Below the pieces are notes generated by a model. That model was not told the DNA's origin. It made no database searches and saw only the letters and a list, made by a program, of their open reading frames with translations. Below, one piece after another: positions 55,181 to 64,000 of a stretch of 64,000 nucleotides of DNA. The translations under genes and the position numbers were made by a program. Positions within the stretch are counted from its first letter, which is position 1, and each line of letters begins with the position of its first letter. Source of the stretch: Anthonomus grandis grandis (taxonomy: Eukaryota > Arthropoda > Insecta > Coleoptera > Curculionidae); NCBI RefSeq assembly GCF_022605725.1, contig NC_065567.1, forward strand, positions 27,631,127 through 27,695,126, written 5' to 3'.

Positions 55181-56842
55181 AGAATTTTACAGCTATAAAA
55201 AAGGGGTTTTTTAGCTCTTACATCTGCAAGAATTTTTTTTTAAATATTTGTTTCATACCTGTCATTTTTGACATATGACATGAAAATTATCAATAATAAT
55301 CTTCTAGAAAAAATGACGGTCGGTCATTTCAGTTGGATAAGCGTTTAGGTATTAAAAAAACACACTCGCCCCCTATAAAAAACGTAGCTATTATCAGTAC
55401 AATACGTCCAACTATACGTTATTTAGCTAGTAAAGATTTTATTTTATATAAATATAATTTTAGATATTTTTTTTTAATTTTATATAATATAACCTTTTAT
55501 ACTGAATAAAAAATTTTGTAACCGCAATTGTGTGTTTTACTTCAAAAAATTAATACAACAAATTTTATCGCTCCATTAATCGATTCTTTAAAAAAACTCT
55601 CCCCATAATGGTCAGTTTTGTAATGTCACACAATATTTAGATTTATCGCTCATAAACATGTTATTTTAATAATTGTTTTATTCCACAAAATTGGATGAGG
55701 GACAATGTTGTTTCCCTTCTTTCTTTTTTTTATTTTATTATCAGGATCGAATAATTTATTGCGTGCTGCCAGTGACTTGCTTTATATTTATCACCGTCCT
55801 AATAAACACCCATTTGAGGGGTGTCTTTTATATATTTTTTTTGTTTTATGTAAATCTAGATAAGAGTCCGAAATGCTGTGAAAGAAATATTTCCGTGCGG
55901 ATGGTGCAGTAGCCCAGATAAGCTTTTCACTTTACGACATAATTTTTCACTGAATAAAATTTACGAGTGAGCCTCTTTTATCATTAGGAAAATGCCTCTT
56001 GGTTGCGCGAATCGAACGACATTCTTAAAGGAAAATATGAAAAGGCGACGTAATTAGATTAAGAAAAAAGGCAGAAGGGAAAATGGGGTGCCTTTATGGC
56101 CGTGCCCTTTGTATTTTAACATTTTTTAACGCCAATTAGGATGTATAACCCTTTCTGAGATTCACATCCTTTGACAATCCTATGCTTATTAAAAAAAATA
56201 TTCTTTTAATAGGCCTAATTAGGTACATAAGGTTTTTCTATAAGCTATCCCAATTTACTCAGCATTTCCTTGTTCAAACAACTTTGTATTTATAGAAAAT
56301 GCCTATAATCATTATTTATACCTATCATACAGAGGTAATTACAGATAATTAGTGGTAGAACGGTACCGCTATCTAGGTCAAAAAGAAGCGAATATTAAAC
56401 GTGACTCTTTTTAGTTTTGGTACTGCAACGTAACATTTTACGCGTAAATTAATCGCTTAGGGATGCACCAAAGTGGTTCAGCGGAATAAAAAAAAAGCGA
56501 GAGGAACCAGGTGCTTTTCGAGACGTCCAGTCACGGTCCAGAGGGCGGAAAATTGACTCTCCCACGAAAGTCAGATAATGGAACCATTCCGGTGAACACT
56601 TGGCTGAATATTACAATCTAAATTAAACACGAAATCGCTTGCCCGGATAAACAAATATTAGCTTGACCGCAACGTTTATTGTATGTTATTTTCGTGATTA
56701 ATTTTTCAGTTTACCCTTTTGTCCCTCAGAGATTTCGATTAACTATTTTGCCGGACCCTTTGATTATTGAGGTGTCTTTTTTTTTGGGATGCACGTTGAA
56801 CTCCTTAGTTAATCTGGTATATCGAAATTCTCATGTTTTTCA
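55181..56842. other. AT-rich unique DNA, no gene recognised
   Basis: Short frames at 55060-55278 and 55673-55912 are Phe/Tyr/Ile-rich from AT bias and have no motif. 56440-56760 is somewhat less AT-rich. Nothing supported. Confidence 0.45.
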
Positions 56843-57136
56843 TAGAGTGACCGCCTAAAGTTCCGCATAAATTCGATAAAAATTAGAGACATGATTTTTT
56901 GAGAAAACGCTCGGACCCGTCGATTTTTATTTTAAGTTATATAATATAATATTTACATTTAAATAACAAGAAAACAAATAAGTACATCTATTTACAAATT
57001 AAGGTAAAATCGAGGATAAAAATAATGTTATAAACACTGCTGATTGTTTCTATTTCCATGGTTGCACTTGTAAAGAATCTCCATTTTTGAATGTCACTGT
57101 CAGTTTGAAAATTAATAGTTTTTATCAGAATAAATT

Positions 57137-57680
57137 ATGGCTAATTTAACGGCAACCCAACGAATTGAAATTTTGATGATGCTAGGGTACGGGGCTTGAG
57201 TGTGCACGCAAAAAGAAGCAAGTGAACTGTAATGCTAAATACCCAAACCATCATATTTCTTAGTCAACAGTTAGTTAGTAGAATAGAGCACAAATTCATA
57301 ACTTCAGGTCATGTTAGGGATTTGCCAAGATCAGGTCGTGCAAAAATTTCTGAAGAAACAAAATTAAACGTTCTGCTCTCCGTTGAAGAAAATCTAAATT
57401 GATAATAATATAGCCGGAACGTTAGTGAGACGCATCTTAAAAGCAAATAAATACCACTCTCATAAAATTAGACTAATACACGAATTAAATGAGGACGATC
57501 CTGATCGAAGAAACCAATTTTGCGAGCAAATGATGAACATTTGCAATAATAACCGTCAGGTTGTGTTACGAGTTTTGTTTTCGGATGAAGCAACTTTTTG
57601 TTTAAACGGTGTTATAAATCGGCAAAATTGTCGGTACTGGTCAGTGTAAAATCAACATTGGGCAATTGAGGCTCATACAC
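57137..57680 (+). pseudogene. Mariner-like transposase, N-terminal half
   Basis: ATG at 57137: MANLTATQRIEILMMLGYG, then a stop. RDLPRSGRAKISEETKLNVL follows (near 57315-57375) in a different frame. The frame 57425-57649 gives RRILKANKYHSHKIRLIHEL and the first catalytic Asp in RVLFSDEATFCLNGVINRQN, then CRYWSV and a stop. A faint IEAHTQYRN follows to about 57692, where the host element is interrupted. Confidence 0.75.
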
Positions 57681-57694
57681 AGTACCGTAATAGC

Positions 57695-59204
57695 TAATTA
57701 TGTATCAAGGGCATTGTAAGGACGATAATGCCCGGAAGGTGGAAATAGTAGCCCAAATCTAACAATGCCCGTGGTGCATACAATGCTTTATGTTTTACCT
57801 AAAAATTGATTTTTATATGAACAAAAATAATTTTAATATTAATTAAAAAATAGGGTCCACCTGTACAGGTAGGTATACGTACATACCTACCTACAGAAAT
57901 TTATCAAGTGACTTGCAGTGATTATTTAAGTTTGACTTTGATGTTTCTGTCAATTGGCATTTTTTGTTTAAATATTTGCTTAAAATGGAAGAAATTCCAC
58001 AAAATATCATAAAAGCGAAAAGGCCATAAAAGCGACCGAAAATCTTTTGACAGTTAAATCAAGGCAACAGTATGATCGGGAGTATGGCATATTTGGTATT
58101 TGGAAAGATGCCAACGCAATTGTTCAAAAAACCGAAACTGTTCTAATGGCATGTTTTCAGGAACTGGTAAGTTATTGATTTTATTTTAACAAATTTTAAT
58201 ATTTTTAGTCGGAAAAATACAGTCCGAACTCTCTCTGGACCAAGTATTCTACCCTAAGGTCTACGTTAATGGTCTATAAAAATATAGACATCTTGCAATA
58301 CCATTGTCTCATATCTTTTTTAAAAGTTAAGTCCCGAAGAAGTCTAAAATTTTGGAATGAGAAGAAATAATAAAATTTATTAAGAAGGCTCCTAATGATA
58401 TCTACTTGGTACACAAAGTCCTATTGGTAATGGGTGTTTTTGGAGGTTTAAAACGAGATGAGTTGGTCAAAATGACCATTGATGATATTGAAGATAGAGG
58501 AACGGTGTTGGTTATAAAGGTACCAGAAACTAAAACTTCAACTTCAAAAAGTTTTACTATCATTGAAGAAGATTTAGGCGCCTTAAATATAATTAAAAAG
58601 TACGCAACATTAACACCAGTTGAAATAAAGGAGCGAAGATTCTTTCTTACCTATAGAAAAAGTCGCTGTACAGTACAACCTGTTGGAAAAAATATTATAG
58701 GAAGCGTCCCAATATTGATCGCAAAATTTTTAAAACTGGATAATGCAGAAGCTTATACCGGCCACTGTTTGCGTGTTGTTGAGGCAGGTGCTTCGTTTAA
58801 AATGCTAAAACAACATGGGAAATGGAAAAGCTCTTCAGTAGCTGAAGGATATATAGAAGAAAGTATTTCATCCAAAAATAAAGTAGCCAAAATGATTGTG
58901 CCACTACACACTGTGCGTTATTGCTGCCACCACAAAAAAACACGGACCATTCTATAGTGGGATCAGCTACATTTTCCGGGACATTTCAAAATTGTAATTT
59001 TTATTTTGGAAATAAAGTTTAATTTTTAGTATTTAAAGAAACATTATTTTTTGTATAAAATAGATGTTTATTCTTTATTATGAGAGAAATAAAATTGGAT
59101 AAGCAATAAAATTATAATGCCCTAGGTGTAATGGCAAGTATTATTGCTACCATAACATATTCCGTTTCCAAGGTATTATAAATCAATAATAGATAGGTAA
59201 AACA
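57695..59204 (+). mobile_element. Crypton-type element nested in the mariner
   Basis: The mariner coding sequence stops after HTQYRN (about 57692) and resumes with INVWA at about 59208, so about 1.5 kb was inserted. The insert has no obvious inverted ends, as expected for Cryptons, which insert by recombination. GGGCATTG/AATGCCC words cluster at its left end (57708-57770), and AATGCCC recurs at the right (near 59117). Exact borders are uncertain by some tens of bases. Confidence 0.7.
57985..58957 (+). pseudogene. Crypton tyrosine recombinase (YR), frameshifted upstream
   Basis: MEEIPQNIIKAKRP at 57985 hits a stop. The next frame gives KAIKATENLLTVKSRQQYDR, EYGIFGIWKDANAIVQKTET and ACFQEL. 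A 42-bp GT-AG intron (58167-58208) precedes SEKYSPNSLWTKYSTLRSTL, YKNIDILQYHCLISFLKVKS. After a shift near 58361, EEIIKFIKKAPNDIYLVHKV leads into the catalytic domain, open to a stop at 58955-58957. The active-site set is visible: R in FGGLKRDELVKM, H-x-x-R in YTGHCLRVVEAG, H and W in KQHGKWKSSS and the nucleophile Y in AEGYIEES. Integrase-like recombinases of this kind cut and join DNA through that Tyr. The order matches the insect Crypton/DUF3504-type YR proteins. Two frame breaks upstream make it inactive as it stands. Confidence 0.8.
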
Positions 59205-59640
59205 TAAATCTATTAATGTTTGGGCCATACTTTTTCGAAGAAAACTTCGCTATTTGAATTTTCTTCAAAAAGATCTTATTCCTGCTTTGCAGACGAACAA
59301 GACCCTGCTGTCCCGACAAATAATTTGTTGTTTCAACAAGAAGGCGCACCGCCACATTTCTTTCAAGATGTCCGTAATTACTTGGATACAGTGTTCCCAG
59401 AAAGATGGCTAGGACGAAGAGGGCCAATAGAGTGGCCGGCCAGGTCACCAGACCTAAATCCCTGCGACGATTTTCTATGGGGGTACCTGAAAAGTAAAGT
59501 TTATATTGAGAAGCCAAACAACGTAGAAGATTTGAAAAATAGAATTAGATATGAAATTAAACGTATATTACCCGAAATAATTGATAGTGTTTGTAAACCG
59601 TTTTGCTTTCTGTTAAGAAGTAAATGGGGATCAGTTTGAA
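59205..59640 (+). pseudogene. Mariner-like transposase, C-terminal half
   Basis: INVWA (59208) and, in another frame, FGPYFFEENFA resume the mariner protein. The frame 59220-59639 then gives NNLLFQQEGAPPHFFQDVRN, GRRGPIEWPARSPDLNPCDD and FLWGYLKSKVYIEKPNNVED. The second acid position reads QQEGAPPHF, with Glu where the family has Asp (QQDGAPPHF), and the third motif LTPLDFFLWG is NPCDDFLWG. The open length of 139 codons is the longest surviving part. Confidence 0.75.
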
Positions 59641-59964
59641 CACTTGATACTTCATTTCTAAATAGACGTACTTACTTGTTTTCTTGTTGGTTAAATGTAA
59701 ATATTTCTGAAACAGTTGGGTTTTAAGATAAGGTGTATTATACGAAACTTGCTTGAAATTTCGCCTATATTTCATAAATGCAATAAAAAATATTCATTTA
59801 AAAAAATGACCGATGAGATTTTTTTTTTGTTCCACCCTGTATACAAAAATTTATGTGAAATAATGCGCAACTAAAATAAAAATCGACGGGTCCGAGCGTT
59901 TTATCAAAAAAATTATGTCTCTAATTTCTATCGAATTTATGCGGAACTTTAGGCGGTCACTGTA

Positions 59965-60425
59965 TATTGGAAGTATAAGTATGTAAAAAAAATGTACAGG
60001 CTTGGGTCACTTTTTTTTTTTTTTTGGTTTGTACCTAGTGCATTCTATTGCAAAAAGGCCTACAATAAGGCAGCAGACAATTGAAAAAGGTGTAAAAGGA
60101 TTTAAGGCAACACGGATTTCTCCATTTAATAGATAGGTAATAAATGAGAAAAAATGTATCGACAAGAGACAGATATTACCCGAATAAGTAGGGTAATGCC
60201 GATTATTTTAATTTTCTAACGTTCCAGCTGGTTTGAGGTATATATTAATTATTTTCCTTAAGTGGTTGGCATGTGTGGTTTTGTAACTTTTAGTTTCTCA
60301 AATGTCCTGAAATTTCAATTCTTTGTTGTTCCACATAATTGCATTAGGATAATTTCATGCTGAGCTGCTGGAGTCTCTGATGCATTGGCTTAACTCCTGT
60401 TATTTCTTGGATTAAAAAGCGAGTT
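59965..60425. other. AT-rich DNA, no gene recognised
   Basis: No coding or repeat structure identified apart from a T run near 60010. Confidence 0.45.
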
Positions 60426-60427
60426 TT

Positions 60428-60560
60428 GAGTGGCCGGCCCCGGCAGCGTGGTGGGTATATACCTGTCTAGCAGTCGTGTGGCCCTGGGTTCGAGTCCCAG
60501 ACTTGGCATGGTCGTTTGTGATGTCCGATTTAGTTTAAATAATAAAAAATTATAGAGGCT
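60428..60560 (+). mobile_element. tRNA-derived SINE-like sequence
   Basis: A perfect RNA polymerase III B box, GGTTCGAGTCC, at 60487-60497 within CCTGGGTTCGAGTCCCAG lies about 35 bases after an A-box-like GCGTGGTGGG (60445-60454). The bases outside do not pair into a tRNA acceptor stem, so this is a SINE head and not a tRNA gene. An A-rich end (AATAATAAAAAATT) follows near 60540. Confidence 0.55.
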
Positions 60561-60604
60561 TTTCGTGACTAATTTAGTGTGCAGTTTTTATGTTCCTTAA
60601 AGCA

Positions 60605-60850
60605 GGTGGTCTAGAATTAATAAAAATTGTGTGGCCGAAGGGTATTAAACAGGAGGTATTGAGATTTTAATCGATTTGGAGTTAGCCGTCTTTTTGGAAC
60701 CAGAGCTCACTTTGTTCAGTGCACTGTTGAAGCTTAGTAGCAGCTTCTAAGATTTTGCATGTGTAATTAATGCGGTGTCATCGGCAAACTGCAAGATATA
60801 TTTATTCGTATCCTTATCAGCAATGTTTTCAGTTACGTCATAGCAATATA
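60605..60850 (-). pseudogene. LINE RT fragment, minus strand
   Basis: On the minus strand LQFADDTALITHAK (60791 downward) is the catalytic FADD box; in the next frame ILEAATKLQQCTEQSELWFQ and KDG continue the RT thumb. A stop and decay follow. It belongs to a FADDTAL-type LINE, different from the Jockey-like copies. Confidence 0.7.
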
Positions 60851-60851
60851 C

Positions 60852-61024
60852 TGTAGAATTTTTCGTTAGGTGTGAATTAAAAGAATCGAAAATAGTTAAC
60901 TAATTTATTTATACTACGAAAATATGACTACTAGAAATTTTTCATTGTATTTATTTATAACTATTTAAATTTCGCGCCAATAGTTCGAACTGAATTAAAG
61001 TGAACTGTCAATTGGCCTCCTAGC
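60852..61024 (+). repeat. LTR-like repeat, copy 5 (truncated)
   Basis: TGTAGAATTTTTCG, GGTGTGAATTAAAAGAATCG, TTCGCGCCAATAGTTCG and AATTGGCCTCCTAGC match the family. It breaks off where the piggyBac-like element begins. Confidence 0.55.
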
Positions 61025-61027
61025 CTA

Positions 61028-63248
61028 GCCCTTACAGTACTGAAATAAAAAAATTGAGCTTGAGGTTTATATTTATTTTACGCCGATAAAGTTGGGTCAA
61101 AAGGTACGGAAAGTTATTTTAAAAAATATTCGACAGGGTTAAGGGAGGGATTTAGGGAGTACACAATTGTGTGTCTAGGGAGCCAACATTAGAAAAGCAC
61201 AATTGTGAAACAAAATTCATTACTTTGTAGGGAATGAAATAAAACAGTTTTTATCTTTGGTTGAACAAAGGAAAACATTACATTTTAGGCAACGCATTCT
61301 GAACCGACTTTTGTACCCTTCTAACCTGCATTAACTGGGTTCTTCATTCTTTGGCCAGTGTTCAAAACCATCAAAGCGTTTGTCTGAACAGGGCAAACTG
61401 GAAGGCATTCTTCTCTTTTTATTTCATTTCCTTTAACGCTAGTCTCTTCCTCTATATTTTCTTGGCATTCTTTCCTTCTTAGTACCGGCAATCAGATATT
61501 CCTCAAGATTAAGTCTAAATTCCAAAAGATCCATAATATCTTTGCTTCGAAGGTTTTGACTACAACAATCCCTTCGATACTCCATACAGCTGTTTACTAT
61601 TGCTAAGTCGAACAAATGTAGGATGGCTTTAAGAGTCCATTTCCGGGTTCGAAAGAAAGATCGATAGTATTCCATCATACACCACCCATGTTTTCGTTGT
61701 ATGATTTAACAACAGCTGCGCATGCTATGCCTGAACGTTTTTTTTATGTTTTATTCCATCTTTGCACCTCAGTTTCCGGCTGTCTTCCAAAAGCTGTGGA
61801 TATCATTAAAACAGATTTATTATCTTTCCACTTTGTAATGCAAATCGGTATTAACAACTTCTTCTGACTCTCCCCTATTCATTATACTGTCTTTTTTAAA
61901 ATCAAACCCTTTAACTCTGTTGGACATAATTGTAGCAGTTGCATCTATATTCAAACTCGTCAACTTGTTCATCAAAGCAATAGTTGAAAAGTATCTGTCA
62001 AAATACAGATAACTATTTTGAGGTAATGTTTCTGCTAGATGCAATATTATTGAGGATTCCAAGTCTAAATGCCTATCTTTTAGTGGGGTAGTATTGCCTT
62101 GGTAGATTTCAAAATCCAATATCAGTCCGTCGAAATTCTTCAGTCCCACTGGTCTTGGTTTATTTCTAACAAATTGTCGAACTGGGCATCTTCCCAAAAA
62201 AGGAATCATTTATTCGTCAATAATGTTCGTCATTTCAATGGCTTTACATCTATTGCGAACCAAATCAATTACCGGCTGTATTCTCCACAATCTATTCTTT
62301 TTTTGTTCCTCTTCTGATACGCTAAGATTGTTAACGACATGTAAATTTACACGTATCATGTAAAACCTTTGTCAGGTCATGACCCCATCAATTAATGGGA
62401 ACTTATATTTTCCATTCCAATACATATGTATCCTTGGAAGATGGATACATCCCATAAAAGCATTCATTCCGAAAAATTTCTTTATTTCTTGAGAGGTAAA
62501 GTTGTTTTCTTTTACATTTTGTTGCAAGAAATACTGGAAAGGGAAATTTGCGGCTGACTCAAAAAAATCATCATCCAAATATTCGTTTGGAGTTTTTACG
62601 ATGGATGGAGTATAGTCCTCTTTTACAAGAAAATCCTTGCTTCCACTGGAGAGTTTGGAAATGTATGAGGGGTTAATCATCTTCTGAATCTGAAGAGCTA
62701 TCAGCTTCATTTGGTGCTAAAATTGGGATCTTATCGTAAATTTCAAACTCATCTTCTTCATTCTCGGACTCTAAATCCGACCCAACTTGGTCTAGAAGTT
62801 GGAACAATGCCTCCTCGTCATCCCTTAGATGGTCCAAATCAATAATTTCCTTACTTCTTCCTGTAACAAAGAATTAATTGTATCCAACTTAATTAAAACC
62901 AAACCACGTTAACTCCCGTGGCTCACAATTGTGACATACATAACAAAACCATTTTTGGGATCAACAATTTTAAAGATATTTTCAATCTTTAAAAACAATA
63001 CACTTAATTGAAGTGCACTTCTTTTTTCCCCTAAATTCTATAAATAAATATGAATTTACCTGCACGAGCCATTGTTGAAAAAAATCTGAAACTTTTCAGG
63101 TTATGACAAGACGATTTGCGCGTGCACACCTATAAAATGCACTATTCACAATCATGTCGCACGGTTCTCCACCCAGATTAAACATTTTTTGATCCTTATA
63201 ACACTAGTAAATAAGGAAGTCACAATTGTGACATCGGGTAGCGTAAGG
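61028..63248 (-). mobile_element. piggyBac-like element, decayed
   Basis: Possible ends are CCCTTACAG after CTAG (61024-61027) and, inverted, CCCTTACGC before TTAG (63249-63252); the usual TTAA target is not intact, so borders are tentative. CACAATTGTG occurs near both ends (61160 and 63221), probably a subterminal inverted repeat. The transposase gene is on the minus strand. Confidence 0.65.
61439..63074 (-). pseudogene. piggyBac-like transposase with third catalytic motif deleted
   Basis: The minus-strand ATG at 63074 gives MARAG, split by an intron of about 200 bp ending at TTGTTACAG (near 62861). SKEIIDLDHLRDDEEALFQL and an acidic stretch follow to a stop near 62677. 62372-62660 has SGSKDFLVKEDYTPSIVKTP, DDDFFESAANFPFQYFLQQN and MNAFMGCIHLPRIHMYW. 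61820-62209 has MIPFLGRCPVRQFVRNKPRP, SYLYFDRYFSTIALMNKLTS (catalytic Asp) and TIMSNRVKGFDFKKDS. Near 61690 NENMGGV runs straight into MMEYYRSFFRTRKWTLKA, so the intervening GGVDLCDQ-type motif with the third catalytic Asp is gone. The C-terminus to 61439 lacks an obvious zinc finger. Multiple stops and shifts. Confidence 0.8.
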
Positions 63249-63252
63249 GTTA

Positions 63253-64000
63253 GCCTTAGCTCCATTACTATTGATACTAATTTTTTTAGCTGTATTGTTA
63301 TTAAACATTGGTTGTCAATTATGGTTGATAAGAAAAAAATATTTAAATAAAAACCAGTTTAAGAAAAAAATAATTAAGTCAATCTGTCGCGTGATACGAA
63401 GAATGTTTTTTTCTGAATTCATTAATATCAATTGTCTGCTTAAGTAAAACAGGTAGCCAGCCTCTTCTTTGCCTTGTCAAATCAGTTCAGCCTACCGGAT
63501 TTATTTTTGTGATTAATATGCCGGTATAATCACTCCTTGTGTTTGACGAGTTTAATAAGCACAATTTGGAAAATAGAAAGTTAATATTGAAGAGGTGATT
63601 AATCCAAAAAAAAATAAAATAAAAGAGAATCGGATAATAATAATTTTTCCGGAAGGTATAATTTCATTAGTTTTGACAGAATCCATTTGGGGGCGAATAC
63701 TTTCGTTTTAATAGGTTTTTCGATTGTGCTTCATCATTCCTCCTTAAGACGGATGGCTCCATTAATAAAGTTACTTTGCCGCAGAAAAAATATCGTTCAT
63801 TTTTTCTCGACAATAAATATTTCCCGTTGCCTCGCGTATCCTCGAGAGGTTGGTTTTAAAATTCAAATCAAAAAGGCAAATAACAAGAAAACCAGGTTTC
63901 GAACACGCATCCATCATGTCATACGGGAACATCCACTTTAAATTCTAAATAAAAACAATTTCGAGCAAACATATTTAAAAGCATTTGCCTTTAGGCATTT
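63253..64000. other. AT-rich DNA, no gene recognised
   Basis: An open frame at 63687-63941 has no recognisable motif. Nothing else supported to the window end. Confidence 0.45.

Larger units (their letters stand above)
56845..59962 (+). mobile_element. Mariner-like transposon with ~90-bp ends, split by a Crypton
   Basis: TA flanks at 56843-56844 and 59963-59964. The ends are AGTGACCGCCTAAAGTTCCG continuing CATAAATTCGAT, AATTAGAGACAT and GCTCGGACCCGTCGATTTTT; the right end is the inverse with few mismatches over about 90 bp. Transposase remains occur at 57137-57680 and 59205-59640 and are separated by about 1.5 kb holding a tyrosine recombinase. Without the insert the element is about 1.6 kb. 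Confidence 0.85.

Noticed and set aside
60428..60500. Functional tRNA gene
   Set aside because: The B box is perfect but the acceptor arms do not pair and the A box is imperfect, so a SINE head fits better.

Overview
The window is AT-rich animal nuclear DNA, most likely from an insect and plausibly a beetle. This is inferred from introns of about 50-60 bp with GT-AG borders, the mix of mobile elements (mariner/Tc1, pogo, piggyBac, a Crypton tyrosine recombinase, non-LTR retrotransposons) and a long satellite with a monomer of about 366 bp. There are no bacterial operons, rRNA or CRISPR. Long open reading frames do not mark the host genes, because these consist of short exons; I found them by joining splice-compatible open pieces.

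Layout. 0-5 kb: a probable 3' terminal exon (21-220), an LTR-like repeat and a small two-exon gene (3594-3890). 5.6-7.06 kb: a 5'-truncated non-LTR retrotransposon. 9.16-9.67 kb: a MITE flanked by TA. 10.7-11.2 kb: an RT scrap and a mariner scrap. 11.18-17.26 kb: about 16.5 tandem copies of a 366-bp satellite with a three-monomer higher-order repeat. 19.96-23.37 kb: a pogo-like transposon split by a LINE inserted later. 24.9-28.9 kb: a candidate first coding exon (25128-25248) and two diverged copies of a noncoding block carrying the same POU octamer. 30.1-31.4 kb: an interrupted LTR-like repeat and two LINE scraps. 32.4-32.8 kb: a ~95-bp tandem repeat. 33.19-34.33 kb: a second, diverged 365-bp satellite array. 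36-41 kb: a fold-back element, a LINE scrap, decayed direct duplications and a G-quadruplex-bearing repeat. 42.5-43.9 kb: mariner remains.

The most notable locus is 44.9-52.1 kb. At least 19 exons, most of them 33-135 bp, join into one reading frame of about 620 codons ending at 52080, and every one of the 18 introns is phase 1. The protein has AT-hook-like motifs and a large exon with eight sumoylation-consensus motifs, so a chromatin protein is the best guess; I do not recognise the family. Fourteen introns are 48-131 bp; the four long ones each hold a transposable element or repeat.

52.5-55.2 kb is a field of hairpin-forming repeats with an internally deleted piggyBac inside it. 56.85-59.96 kb is a mariner-like element split by a Crypton. 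60.4-63.25 kb holds a SINE-like sequence, a LINE scrap, an LTR-like repeat and a decayed piggyBac whose third catalytic motif is deleted. Two further signals are not ordinary features: a dispersed hairpin-prone motif around CCAGGCAGTT that recurs in at least ten places, and a repeat family with inverted G-rich ends.
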